Positions 26,522-41,000 of a DNA stretch of 64,000 nucleotides are shown piece after piece. The DNA is taken from the NCBI GenBank assembly GCA_964035545.1, contig OZ037772.1, positions 12,279,818 through 12,343,817 on the forward strand, read 5' to 3'. Source of the DNA: Bugula neritina (lineage: Eukaryota > Bryozoa > Gymnolaemata > Cheilostomatida > Bugulidae). The position numbers were made by a program, and so were the translations under genes. Position 1 is the first letter of the stretch. The number at the start of each line of letters is the position of its first letter. The notes under the pieces are model-generated. The model searched no databases. It had not been told where the DNA came from and saw only the letters and a program-made list of their open reading frames with translations.

Positions 26522-28704
26522 TTTTTAGTTGTAGAGTTTTGAAAGTTTGAATATAAGATCTACAGAAAATAACAGCACGGTATAGTATTTCAAAATGTCT
26601 CGAACATGCATGCCCTAGCTATGCTAAAATCTTAAGAGCATTGAAAGCTACATACATCTTATATCACATTTATCACTTCTAGAATAACGTAAAAGAATTA
26701 ATTAATTAATTAAGTTATTTTCAAGTCTGTAAACCATAGATTGTAAATTAACTCATTATATTGATAGTTATCTACCCTCAGATCAAAGCATCTGCAGCTC
26801 AACATGCAGTTTCAAGATAAACATTTCATGCCAAACTTCCGCAAAAATTTTGTCCAATTAGGAAAATTTTTCAATAATACTTTTGACTTTTTTTCTGGTC
26901 CAATTAATATTATGACTCGAAGAGAAAATACGATTGTACTTCAACTTGAAAAACGTAAAAATATAGCATTTGTAAACTGTTTTTAAGCAAGCTATAGAAA
27001 CATATTAATCAGCACAGTTCTTAGCTGTCTAAACACCTACACTGTAATATAATAGACTGTACACAACCTACCTAGCAAGTATATAACCTATATGATTAGA
27101 GAGCTTAACCCTTCTCTGTATCTAGAGGTGCTTGGAATGATTATAAACTAAGTTACTATATACCTCACAATTTATATGACAGAATGACAGGATGTTCACT
27201 CTAGCGTGTAATGACTTTGTCTCAGTATTTCAACAGGACAGCTGGCGGACGTTATTATAATCATGGCATAAAAACATTAAATAAATGCATCAGTGATTTT
27301 CAGCCAAATAATAATAATGAATAGTTTTTATATAACGTTGTGACTGGAGGAGTAAGTGAACCGTGAAGGCAATATTGGGTGACTGGATATAAATAGTATT
27401 TAGGTCACACTTTTTCAAAACATTTGTTATCAAGCACAAAATAAAATTAGTATATATCAATTACCTCAATACCTCACCAGAGGTTATAAATCACAATAAT
27501 AAGTACTGAATATTAATCATTATCTATAGTAACTACCGGTGTCACACTTTTAGCCCTTGAGTTATGTGGCCAAAACATGATTTTAAGAGGGCTAACAGTT
27601 TGCATGCCATGCAGTAATTAATTAATGGTTTTAAACATGCTAGCTTACAATTAATATATTATTATATGAGGCACAATTTTTATAACATGCAAATATATTA
27701 TGCTGATTTTATAATTGACACATAATTTGACATTAGATATAGGAAATTTGTGTAAATTTGTTTGAAAAGAAATTTTTGGAAAGGTTTTTAAACTTTTATA
27801 ATAAAGCAACACTCATTTCTAAATGAAACATAATGTCAAATAAATTATACAAGATCATAACAATGTTGGAGTTGTCTACACAGAAGCGAAGACTTTAAGC
27901 ATAAGTCGTTATGAAGTCTTTGCACTTGCATCGTGTCGTTGTAAGTTGCTATCAAGTTGTTTGGGTCACGTGACGCTCAATTGATTGGCATTGACTGGCA
28001 CCCTTCGTTTAGAATAAAATAAAAGTTTAAATAAAAATCTTCTATTTTTAATACTTCAATTAGTAATGTATTTCTTAGAAGATTAATATTTGTGGTAAGT
28101 GATAAAACTGTTTTTATTGTAAAATTGTCATATTCGCAGTATTTTCTATTGTTCCTGATTACTTTGAGTCTACCCATCACTTTGAGTTTGAGTGTCAGAG
28201 TGACTTAAAGTAAAAGTAAAACTAAACCACTAAATCAAAAGAAGTTAGTTGGTAAATTTGCAATAACACCAGTCCTAAGTTTGGCACTAGTATGTGCTGC
28301 TTTTAGTCTTACTCACAGTCACAGTGATTTTATCATTTTAGTATTCGTGAACTCAAACCGTTAACATTTAATTTTATCGTGTATGAATTCTAGTAGATTT
28401 TCTTTTATTTCAAATTTGTAGTTTATGTTTGTTGTTATATCACTTGTTATTTGATTTATAGTTGTATACATATTTCTCTAATGGTATTACTATTAATATT
28501 ATATAAAAATTAGTGTATGTTTGTTATCTTTTGTGATTTAAGGTAAGGGTTCAAATTAAAATGCAAAGTAAAATAAGAATGATTCAACAACTTTCTTAAT
28601 CAAAATGATAAATATCATTGGACAGACATTGATCTTGGAGAGACAGATCTAGTAGGATGTAATACGATGTTCTACCACTTTTCTACCAGTGTATAAAAAC
28701 TCAT

Positions 28705-28840
28705 ATAAACAGCAGCAACAGTAGTAGTAGTTAGTAGTAGGAGTAGCAGCAGTAAGAGTTGTTAGTAGCAGCAGTAGCAGAGCAGTAGTAGTAGTAATAT
28801 TTAGTAGTAGCAGTAGTAGTAGTAATAGTTAGTAGTGGAT
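28705..28840. repeat. Trinucleotide-rich low-complexity stretch (AGT/AGC)
   Basis: Imperfect runs of agt and agc units, for example gtagcagcagtagcagagca. Intergenic. Confidence 0.8.
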
Positions 28841-30662
28841 ACCTCAGGTCACTCTACCATGCACTTTGTGAAATTTGAAATATTGCCAATATACAAATAA
28901 ATACATAAATTTTACAAACAAAAGTTGGTTATTATATTGAGTTGACACAAGCGATACTCACTGTTAAATTTTCTAAAATGTCTTGTATGCTTCTTGAAAT
29001 TTGTTAGATAACTCCTTTGACTGGTGTGATCTGAGTATACAGTGAGCAGGCTGCAGGTTATATACCAGTGTGAAATAACGTGGTGTCATGTCATGACACA
29101 TCCTAATGTGTCATAACATATCACTTCTTTGTTACATCCATTGTACATTTGTTCATTCAGTTTACAGGCATTGTTTTAGTCTAGTTTAGTTTAACTCAGC
29201 AAAATGTATTATACAAGCGTGGTGTGTTTGAGGAATTTATTGCTTTCACATATTTTGTTGAATTCAGAGTGTAGCTTTTAATTTGATTGGTCAAAATGTG
29301 TTTTGTCGCAAATGCATAACTCATGTCATAATGTTTTATTTAATTTTATTATTTTAGTTTATTTTTGTTATAGCATATCTAATGAATCATTGCTGCCTTA
29401 CTATAATCCTTTAAGGTTTAAAATAAATTTTAAGTGTTGATGAAATTACCATGGAAACGGTGAAGGTTTCTACTATATTTTCTTACTAAAATCTAAACAC
29501 AGTACAGATTTTACTGCTTGCTGGTCTTAACATTCAATCATTTACTGTCGGTGTAGTAAAAGCAGCTCTGTAAGACGCATCTGTTCAGCTAGACAGTAGA
29601 AAAGATAGCAATGAGCAAGTACTTGAATAAGACACCAAGTAATATTTTTTTTAAAAACAGTGAAATTATTTTCTAGAAATTTGTAAATTTTCAACATTTT
29701 TATAATTTTGGTTATTCTGTTTTCTGGCTCACTTATACAACTCTGAAGTATCCCACAATACTTGCGATATCCTGGTAGAATACCTGGTAATAGTACCTAA
29801 ACCTGTACTTCATGATATTTAAGAATTTGGACACTTCCTTGTTTTCCCTAGTAACTCCACTCAGTGACCTGTGATGTTATGAATAACAAGAGTTTAGACA
29901 GAGTTTGGTCAGGTGTTACAATAGGTTATGATGGACTTTGTCATTTCCTACTTCATACAATGTACTTGTCAACTAACGGATATCATTTTGATTTCCTGCT
30001 TGAGGACACAGGCTTTGGAAGTAATATAGTTGGCTATCACGAGGGTTTATTCTGATTTAAGGAAATTAGAAATTAATTGAAAGTTTTTATCTTCCTAATT
30101 TATGATGCAACTGATGCATAAAAGCATCCCTTTCAATCTTATCATTTGAATCGGCTTAGTGAAATATTTGTGTCAAAAGCTACTTTTAGGCTGATAGTAT
30201 AAATGCCACTGTTCTTTGAAATATAAACTTGGGATTCTTTTCAATATGTCTAATTTAATTGCCACGTAAATATTTTAGAGTTTGATTTCTGAAGATAAAT
30301 GGCTATTGCTGTAATGGAGTTCTACTCTTATGATAATCTTTGAACATTCTTTGATATAACCACAAACCACTAATGGATAATATTATTTTATAGTCTGGTG
30401 TCTTAGTAACTACTGTTGGTGAATAAATTAGGTTAGGACCCTTTTAAATGGTCGTGTTATATATTATATTATATTATATAATAAAAAATATTATTATATA
30501 TATTATGAAATATTATGTTGTTATATAGATGATTATATATGTTATATTGCTATATTATATTATATTATTTTCCTATATATTATTGCTATGAAGTAGCAGT
30601 GATACAGTTGATAATTGAACTGTATCAGTTGCTATTCTATTGCTATAGCTGCCTAAAATCAC

Positions 30663-30828
30663 TACTGTAAGACAATATCACCTTCTACTAGCCAGGGTTG
30701 TGTTACTGTAAGACAATATCACCTTCTACTAGCCAGGGTTGTGTTACTGTAAGACAGTATAACCTGCTACTAGCCAGGGTTGTGTTACTGTAAGACAATA
30801 TCACCTTCTACTAGCCAGGGTTGTGCTA
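30663..30828. repeat. 41-bp tandem repeat, 4 copies
   Basis: Unit ttactgtaagacaatatcac then cttctactagccagggttgtg, almost identical between copies, intergenic. Low divergence suggests recent amplification. Confidence 0.9.
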
Positions 30829-32058
30829 GTTGTCTTTTCATACTTTCCAGTACATTGAAATAACTCCATCATACCAACTGCAGGGCATTGGTGAAGTCTT
30901 GCCAAAAGCTAAAATTTTATGTTTATTTATTAAAGAAATATTTACAATAAATTTATAGAAGAATAGTATATATGGAGAATCCTTATTTAGTGCGTTAACT
31001 CTACTTCAATTATTCCAGTTACACCAGGAAATAGAGCTCACGTCATATCATGCTTCACTGAGCGGTTTTACTCCAATGTTTGTACGTAGTACACTCACCC
31101 CACTAGTCGTAGTAATCCGAGTGACTCATTTATGATTCATGAGTATAAGGCCACTTATTTATCTCCATGGCAATCAATCAAACCATTTGTCTACCACTGA
31201 TTCACATTTATTTATAAGTGTGATAGATATGTCATATTAACAAATGAAATTGTTTGCTTCTAAATTAATAAGAGACATTTTTCAAGCACCATAGTTTCTG
31301 TGTTGTATATTCCTGCCAATGAAATATCATAATGATTCAGCTCTTTTAGTTATGGGTTTTAGTTTTTTTATCAAGAGAAGTTACGAAGTTTTTAACACCA
31401 ACACTTTCATGCTTTAAAAACTGGCAGCATTCCTTCTAAAATTATGATATTTTCTATAAAAGCTGTCTGCTACAAATTTATCCAACAACATTTCAAATCA
31501 TAATCATGGTTCAGTAAAGCAGATGCTACTAACTGCCTTTTAAGTTGAGGTAACTTTTCAGTGTGGCAATTGAATGGTGAATTTCTGTAATTGAGAACTG
31601 AACTGGGGACACTTGATTCGATTTGATTTTAATTTATGATAACTATAATCAAATACACTGATATTTGGTGTTGAAAATCAGAGACTTGCAACTCATGACA
31701 GAAAAAACTATCCATTTTAGCTTTTTTTACCTTTCTAATTGAAATGTTTTGTAAGATTATCATGGAAATAGGGTGTCAGCATTCCAGGAAAGGTGACAGC
31801 AGGTAGTTTAGCATTCAAGAAACTAGTTTACTCACAGGCTACTGCCCTGGACCTCAGTTTATATCACATCTTTTTGAGTCTTGCAGCCACTTGTGATAAT
31901 TTTCAAAACTCAGAAGTTTAGTATTTCAAGTTGTTTGCTTGAGTCATTCAATTTGATATTTCCATTCACTGTGCACCACTTATGTTTGCTTGTATGCTGC
32001 TATATTTATTGTTCACATATTACATATTGTTTACAGGATTTAGGCCGAGTTTTATAGA

Positions 32059-35000
32059 ATGGATGTGGAGAGGAGTACGTTGGCCACTGGGTACCCACCC
32101 TCAATAGCCAGTAGTAGGCGCCGTGGACCTCCTAGTAAGTAAAGATTTACACTGGATAATATATAATAGGGTTGGAATATGTTGAGGTGAAGAATGTTTG
32201 CTCTGTTGGATTACAAGTAGAAATTATTCCACAGAGATAGAATGATACAATTAGTTGTCTATCAGCCGTGGCGACTTTTGACAACACTTTTAACCACAAC
32301 TGATTAAATTCAAATATATGAGGTTTTATTTTCTACTAACTGCATAGTTAGTGGTTGGACTGTAAGTAAGGCTAGTCTTCATTTTATCTTAAGTTATAAG
32401 GCTAGTCAGTTACTTGCATGAAATAATATGTGAAGGTGAATACTAGATAATGTTATATAAATTCATATAATATATAAATATGTACAATATAAAGTAATAC
32501 ACAATAATATAATATAATAATATATAAATATGAATATCCGAATCAAAATATTGCCTGCCATGGCTGAGTTCTAAATCCACCTCTCTACCCTACCTCTGTC
32601 TACTCTACACAGGTGGAGCTAAGTCTAAGCCGTCTTCAACGGCCCGCACCATGTCACGTAACGTGAAACGTCTGCAGGAAGCGGTCAACCTTCACCTTAA
32701 CCACTACGAGAAGGAGCTCTTCCTAGACGCCCTCAACGAGTACCACTCGCAGAAGGATAGCTGGGGGTTTGTGGAACTTCTGCGCACAATACTCAACACA
32801 CCAGCTAAACAGCTTCTGGTTGGTTCATATTCTCTTATCTAATCTGTGATTGGTTTGTGTATGAAATGCAGTTTGTCATGCTGGTATTGAGTTATTATAT
32901 AGTCAGCTATTGGTTTGTCTTAACATGGTTATACTGGTTATATTATGTAATAAAGCACGTGATTGGCTCTGTGTTTTATCTGTGATTAGTCAGTTGTTTG
33001 TAATCTAGCATGTAATTGGTCACTTTGTACTGTGGTGTCTGTACTGTAGAGCTTTGATGTGTTATTCTCTCATGCTAGTATACATCATACTACATCTACA
33101 AACAGTATAATTATTATTCATGTAAAGAGAGAACAACTTCCTGTAACATAAGTGAATATTCCAGGTGCCAATGATACGACTCGTACTTCCTGCGGCAGAC
33201 ATTCCCGAGTTCGACAAGTGTGTTCAGTTGTCGGCTGCAGTAGCCCGGGGAGAGCAGGGCGCAGGCAGACTTACGGGGGGGTCTCCTTCTACCTCCAGTA
33301 GAGCTGGGCACAGACCTCGGGCTAACAGCACTCATAAATACAGCACGACTCCGGTGAGGTTGAAGGGGAGACAATCAGACTATAACAGCAGTACAGGTTG
33401 GTCACTCAGCATGTAGCTGGTCTGAGAGCGTCTCATCACCAGATGCTGTGTACATGGAAGGTTTTCACCATCAGCACTTTTGTTACAGCTCATTCACTTT
33501 GCTTCCACCTGAGTATAGAGATATTATATAGTGTAGAGATTTGTGTGTGTGAGGAATGTAGTTTTTTTAGTGGTTTACTTGACAAAACTGACTCCTAAAT
33601 GCATTATTTGAAGGTCTTTGTGCAATTTTATCACAGAGAGTACACAACTCCTAACTGTACCTGATTGATTTGTTGAATTCTATTCATGTGCCGACTGATG
33701 ACTAGGTTTTGGCTAGTTTACTAATACCTTGTTATTAAACTTATAACTTATTATTATTATTTATGTTATTGGTTATTATATTTTATTATTTTTCTTTATT
33801 TACTCATCTTTGAAGGAACTGAAGATTAAATGTTTTTTCATTTTCATTTCCCACTTTACTGTTTCTTTATTTACATGCAGATTCCAGAGAACTGAATATT
33901 TTACAAATATTCCCAGCATCAGATGGTATTGGGTTCACCATTAAATCTGGACATCATGGAAAACCGGGTAAATATTTTATTACATACGGAATCGCTACTC
34001 CAGTTTATGACATATTTGTTAAAAGATCTTAAATATTTTTGCTCACCATGAAGCAATTTTGTTGGTTATAAATGTGTGCCTTTTCTGGTCAGGAAGGTGA
34101 AATCTGCGTAACTGTAATGCTTTTTTCAAGAAAGTATACAACCAAATGTTCAAATTCGCAATATAATATTTTAGTTTACATTGGTCTGATGTAATCTGCA
34201 GTTTTTAGAATATTACATGCTAATGTTTTGATGTAATCTGCAGGAAAGTTTGTATCTTCTGTGGACCCACGCTCAGAGGCGTATGTGCAAGGACTGGCTG
34301 TCGGAGATGAGATACTGGAAGCCAATGATATTGACCTTTCTAAGACATCCAATGAGGACGCAGCTTTGATACTGCGAGCAGCGCGAACTCTCACCCTTAC
34401 TGTGAGACACTCCAACACACAGACAAAGTAAGGTTTAGTATAGATGTCAAAGTGATTCATTAACTGATCAATTAGTTGTCAAAAGCAGACGAATTCATAT
34501 AATCTAGCTATTTTTTATTAAATTTTATTATATTAAATTAAATTAAAATTAAATTTTATTGAAAGTAATTTAAATTTATTTATATCTGCAAATAATTGAA
34601 TTCTGTATGAAATTCCATAGATGGTGATCAGTAAAAATATTGTTATATTTAATTGTTATTTGATATTACATTGCTTCATTATATTATTTTATTTACCCTT
34701 TCAAAAATGTCAAAGTTAAAGCGTTATATTCTATTGCTCTGCACTGTTTCTTGTGTGTGAATTGTTGTTTATAAACATTTTCATTTTATGTAGCCAGGAG
34801 ACCTACACTTGGGTAGACACAGATGGGCGGTCGTGCAGCCCTCCCCCATCAGAATCTGAATTGAACAACACATTGCGGTCTTCAATCTCAAAGAAAAGTG
34901 GCATGACATTGCTCTCCAGTCAGGATGAGAGAAGGGTGTGTAATTGGCTACATGTTGTCAGCTTAGCCAATCACAGCATTGGTTTAACAGTTGATTACAA

Positions 35001-38000
35001 TGCTTGTCCAATCACATTATTTATTACATAGTTATACCAATCAACTTTCACAGTAAAACCTGTTACTTTATAGAAGTTTTATTCTACTTTTACTTTTAAA
35101 ATATTCGGCTATTGGCTTGTAGTGAAAGATTGTTTTAAAAGCAGTTGTTTGTTGTCAAAGTGCTTAGAATTGTGGGTAGTTTTTGCTGTAATAGAATGAA
35201 GAATACTATTGAAAAGTCTTGTATTGTAGATTAACTTACGCATAGAGAAAGGCCATGGTCTGGGGCTAAGTATTAGGGGTGGCTCAGAGTACGGCCTCGG
35301 TATTTACATCACAGGAGTAGATGAAGGTTCCTCAGCTAAGAGGTCCGGTATTCGAGTGGGAGACCAGGTGCTGGCAGTCAACGGTGAGACTAACACAGAG
35401 TTATGTTACGTTACGGTGTTGTGTTCACGTAGTACCAGTCCTACTTGTTTCAAATTTTATAACAATCTGATTATATTTTGTGTAAATTTACTAACTGTTT
35501 GTGGTGAATCTTAGTAGCAACTACAGAAACTGCTCTACTAGTTCTGCTAATATAATATTAACCTTTTAGTTATGAGTTATCTTCTCCTTTTGCAGACGTA
35601 CAGTTAGTTGATATCACACACAAAGATGCCGTCAAGGCCTTGAAGAGATCTCGACACATGATCCTCACTATAAAACATGTCGGCAAACTGCCGCATGCAA
35701 AAATTGACGACAGGAAGTTGGTGGTGAGCAATAAACGCTAGTAAAGTTATGCAAGACTTTTATCAGCTCAGTCAGACAAAGTAGAAACTGTATTTTAATT
35801 CACTAGAATACTATTTTGCGGTTTAGTACTTTCTGCTATTGAGTTATTTTCATATATTTATAATAATTGCACTCACTGATTTATCTCACAATGTTTTTAA
35901 GGTACCCAGAAGGTCGCACAGCACTGCAGGTCGAAGGTCAAGGTCCCAGTCACGCAGAGATTACTCCTCGTCGACAGAGGATGTGCGCAGACAGAGTAGA
36001 ATGAGATATCCCGGCTCCCTCGACAGGAGAAAATATCACGACGAGGAATATCAACAGGTGTGTTAGTAGTTACAGTCAGGGTATTAGTGAGTCAGTAGTT
36101 ACAGTCAGGGTATTAGTGAGTCAGTAGTTACAGTCAGAGAGTCAGTAGATGAGTTAGTAGTTACAGTCAAAGTATCAGTGAGTCAGTCCTTACAGTCAGA
36201 CTATCAGTAGATGAGTCAGTAGTTACAGTCAGAGTATTAGTGAGTCAATAGTTACAGTCAGAGTATTAGTGAATCAGTGGTTATAATAAAAGCTGATCTC
36301 ATGATGTAAGATCTAAAGTTATTGCTACTCTTGAGTAATAATTTCTACCACCGTTTTATTTCTAGTTTGCTAGTGTTTACAGACAGAAAGCTAGTGCCTG
36401 TTGTAATTAAGTAAGGTTTTAAGCTATTTTCTTTTTATAAGTTTATCCAAATAAAACTTTTGTTGAGTCCACAGACTAGAAATTTCTAATTTCATAATTA
36501 ATTTATAATTCATAGTAGATTTTTGGATTTCTTGTTGACTTACCTTGCTCGTAATAAATAGCTGTAAGCTGAATTGATGCAGTATATTAAATTCTATAAC
36601 ATCATCTTCTTGATTTCCATAAAACAAATTTTTTTCTAATTTGGAAAATAATTTATAATAAAATTTAGAACTAATTTTATTCAATAATTCAACTTATCAA
36701 ATAGCTACTAAATGAAACTTTAATACTAATGACATTCAGGCTGAGGAAACTACAGAAGTTGCAGATGACCAGGTAAACAGCATGACGTCGTGTGTGGAGT
36801 TGTGTCCTGAGTCTAGTTGTATTCTTATTCTAGATGTTGAAGTAAGCTGTCAGTTTGTGTCTTGTGACTGTGTGGGGTGTGTCGGGGTAACTTAGAGCTT
36901 AGACCTGGCATATCTCTACAGCCCAGGGTTTATCCAGTTAAACCACCATAATATTGTGATCACTGTAAAAATATACTTGACAAGTGTGTTCTAAAAAAAG
37001 TTTCCAAAGTGCATCATTTAAGGTGCTATTTCAACTTTAATCATGAATGACACTCTTGTACATGCTATACTGTGAGTTTTAGTTTTTAATTCTCTCATCT
37101 GTTATTTATGAATTGGATTCCTTAAGTCAATGATATAAGACAAGCACTGTTACATGTGTTAATACTGAGCCTTTTGAAAATTCTGCTTCGTGAGAAAAAT
37201 ATTTACTTTCAAGAACCAATTTTTTGAATACTGTGGTTTTCGCAAAAGCTTCACTAGATGAGGTGTTTTTAAACTAGGGAAAAATATATTATTGTGTATT
37301 TTATTCTGTACTAAACAGTCTGTGTGGAATATTTTCTTGCTTTACAATATAGCTTCAATGTTTTATAATATAGCAAACAACATGTTGATCCTAGGGTTTG
37401 ACTCCTTGTACCACTCACTAGATTGTCCACTGCACTGTCAGCTGAATATTCAGTAGTTGTACTCATAGTCACTTCAACTACTCAGAGCACATCAGACTAA
37501 ACAATTACTCAGATGTTTTGTTCTTTTCATTGACAATTGATAAATGATTGGTTGATGTTTTAGCACGGATTCACAAAAGGAGCGGGATCGCAGTTAATGC
37601 TCTCCCGAAACATGGCGTTACCTCAGCAGTCACACAACTCCCGTAGCTATGCAGTTGTCGAGGAACAAGCTAGAAACCTTCTGAATGATAATGAGAGAGG
37701 TATTTGTGGTGACATCGTGTGTTTATGCTAAGTTAAAATTGGGATGGTATTTGCACTGGTTCGTCATACTTTCAATATTAGCTGGTTCTCAGTCTAAAGT
37801 GAAATTCATACTTATAATATGGAGTTGTCTTCTTTGTTGTCTGTGCTGTATAAATATGCTGAGTGTTGGCGCTGCTGTTTTAGGAACACTCAAGTTCTAC
37901 TTGGATGAATACAACAAAAGTTACGTATCTGTGGAAGCCCTAGTAGCCGCCCTCAAAGAACTGTTCAATACTCAGGCTAAGGTATGTTCTCTAGTTACCT

Positions 38001-41000
38001 GCTGTGGTATGATCTCTCTGCTGTGTTTAGACTAAGACTAGTGGTTAAACCTGAGCTATAAGATACAGTCTGCCAACCCTCTCTATGAGCTGGTGGTGGC
38101 TGCATATATCTCACTGCAGGAAGTTACTTAATCAGCCTGACAAAATGCTGTGTATATTACAGTCATATATTCTATACTAAAGGGAGATGATGAAGGTCAA
38201 AGTGGTCATTAGTAGTATTCGTAGTATTAGTATTAAATTACTAATATAATTAGTATTAGTATTAGTAATAATATTGGAAATAGTGAAGCTACATTAGTAT
38301 TCTATATCGTGGCATTTCATTGGCCGATATTTTAGGCAGATTCAGTAAGTCTCTGATTCTGTAGAGAAATCAAACATATCTGTTGTCATGTCTCCCAGCT
38401 TCATTGAGTTTATTACAATTCTAATTTTTTGTCTTTTAGTTTTAAAAATATTATTTAGTAACTCTTGTTACTCCTTTTTCAGTTCCAGATGTTTCACGAA
38501 CTTCGGCATTTGATTCACCCCAGAGACGTAGAGAAGTACGATAAACTGGTGGTGAAAGTAGAAGTCAGTTTTCTCAAGGTAGGTATGGGGCGCTGCAGGG
38601 ACCTCTCCCTACAAACACATATAAGTGATGGATTATTTATTGCGGTCAAACCTTGAAGATTCTATTAGCATTTTCAGCTAGAAGCAGCTGAATAAAATCT
38701 GGTCACAGAAATCAAATTTATTTTTAGGCAATTTAATAACTTTAGCAAAAGTTAGTTTGATGGTTATTAAATGATGTTACTTCTTCTTTCATTTAGTATA
38801 TAGAATTTATTGGTACTGGTTGTATAGTGTAGCGGTTATGGTGGTACTGGTTGTATAGTGTGGTGGTTATGGTGGTACTGGTTGTATACTGTAGTGGTTA
38901 TGGTGGTACTGGTTATATAGTTTAGCGGTTATGGTGGTACTGGTTGTATAGTGTAGCGGTTATGGTGGTACTGGTTGTATAGTGTAGCGGTTATGGTGGT
39001 ACTGGTTGTATAGTGTAGCGGTTATGGTGGTACTGGTTGTATAGTGTAGCGGTTATGGTGGTACTGGTTGTATAGTGTAGCGGTTATGGTGGTACTGGTT
39101 GTATAGTGTAGCGGTTATGGTGGTACTGGTTGTATAGTGTAGCGGTTATGGTGGTACTGGTTGTATAGTGTAGCGGTTATGGTGGTACTGGTTGTATAGT
39201 GTAGCGGTTATGGTGGTACTGGTTGTATAGTGTAGCGGTTATGGTGGTACTGGTTGTATAGTGTAGCGGTTATGGTGGTACTGGTTGTATAGTGTAGCGG
39301 TTATGGTGGTACTGGTTGTATAGTGTAGCGGTTATGGTGGTACTGGTTGTATAGTGTAGCGGTTATGGTGGTACTGGTTGTATAGTGTAGCGGTTATGAT
39401 GGTACTGGTTGTATAGTGTGGTGGTTAGAATGGCACAAGAACTGCTGTGTTTCCCGCATTGTCACAGCATCTACTCTTGTTCTTCATTATTTTACGACGA
39501 GTCCATTAAATGAGTATTTCTCATAGCATTTAGAACATCAGCTGCTGCAATTTAAATAATAATTCCTTAAAATAAAATTATAGCAGGATTGTAAACTTTT
39601 CTGCCTTCAAACTGTAACGACAGCAGATTGTTTATCTCTCTACTGTGTCAGAGCTGTAGCTGTTAGAGAGTTGCGTATTCTAGTCCCTCTGTGTAACTTC
39701 CTGTCTGACTTCCAGAGTCGACACGAAAGGAGTCAGGATCAGATGTCTGACTTCTCATTGGACAGTATCTTGTCTGCTCACAGCACCAATTCGACCAATG
39801 AGAGCCTGACTCTGCACCTCTCAGCCAATCAAAATCTTAAGAACTCAGAGGTCAAAGAGCACATAGCTGTTCCAAATGGAACTGAGAGTGTGAGAAGCAA
39901 TAAAATGGTAATACTTCTTCTTTTATATATCTATTCCTTTGTTTATTAGTGTCAATATCTCTATTCATTTCTTATTTCATTTCTTAAGACTTCCTTTATG
40001 TACCTGAAGTTTGAATTTTATTGAAATTAAGAGTGAAAATATAATCGAATATTTTATTAGATTCTCACTTGCCAACCACTTTGATGCCTCAATGTTCTTT
40101 AGATTTGTTTAGCATAGACTGTTGAAAGTCTGTATTAGTGTAATTCACATGTTGCTATGCTCTGCAAGTTAAGATATCTCTGAAGATATTCTGTAGAAGG
40201 CTTTCCAACCAGCCCTCAGGTATTACCTGCTGTCAATATACAACTTGTAGTTAGTAACTGATGGCTCAAAGCAGAGAGTAGTCACGTACACTCCATCTGC
40301 ACAGTCTCAGTCGTCTGCTAAACCAGCTAGGTCAAGGTCATTTGTAACTGCAGCAGACGTCAACTATTACTCATCTCCAGAGGATAGCCCTAGGGATATC
40401 AGCAAGGTAAGGGAGGCTGTCCAAAGCTTCCACACTAACTGCTAGACTAAGAACTCTGTGTGTATCTGTACGCTGTGTCTAGTACATGGAAGTCACTTGT
40501 GTGGCTGGCTTAGTGGTGCAATTCATGTGTATTCATACTTTCTTCAAGATTTTAAATCCTGTGAACTTGTATAATATTTGTGCAATTTTATTTTATTTGT
40601 TGTAAAAGTCTGTTTTATCACTTCCTGTGCTTGATTTCAACTCCACCAATCACCGTGTGATGTGTTTCTACAGAGTAACAATTTAGTCGGCTAGTAATAT
40701 CTTGTAATTTACATCCTGATTGGATATTAGAGCAGCTATATAATAGTGTTATCCTCTTGTTGTACGTCGTGCTGTACTCAATGTCTAGTTGTGTTGTAGA
40801 GCGTGCCTAGAATGGGTGTCCGCGCCGCTAAAATATCACCCAAACCTGTAAGTTTGTTACACCATCTTGTTTCCTGTGTCGTTTTGTCTCACAGTCCAAG
40901 TTAATTTATGGGAGTTGCCCTATCTTTCTGACATGCTTTACCTATGTTGGTGACTCACACTTTCCAATCATGTGACTAGTTTTGTGTTGAATTCTATTTC

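Larger units (their letters stand above)
26522..32058. other. Large intergenic region between tetraspanin and whirlin
   Basis: I see no supported gene in these 5.5 kb. It contains an AGT/AGC-type low-complexity strip at 28705-28840, AT-rich runs at 30455-30570 and a 41-bp tandem repeat at 30663-30828. It also includes both 5' flanks. Sequence just before the whirlin start (tgtttacag at 32029-32037) looks like a 5' UTR acceptor, so an upstream non-coding exon of whirlin may lie here. A 63-codon open frame at 29864-30055 has no recognisable feature. Confidence 0.5.

Noticed and set aside
27541-27602. Small inverted repeat (tagcccttgag with a later ttaagagggcta)
   Set aside because: Short and imperfect, with no flanking duplication or second copy; likely chance in AT-rich DNA.
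29864-30055. 63-codon plus-strand frame in the intergenic region
   Set aside because: No recognisable domain, no splice partner and no supporting context; length is expected by chance.
30663-30828. CRISPR-like array
   Set aside because: Copies are directly joined with no unique spacers, and the genome is eukaryotic.
38811-39430. Cluster of tRNA genes
   Set aside because: Units hold only a D-arm-like segment; no anticodon arm, T-arm or box B is present.
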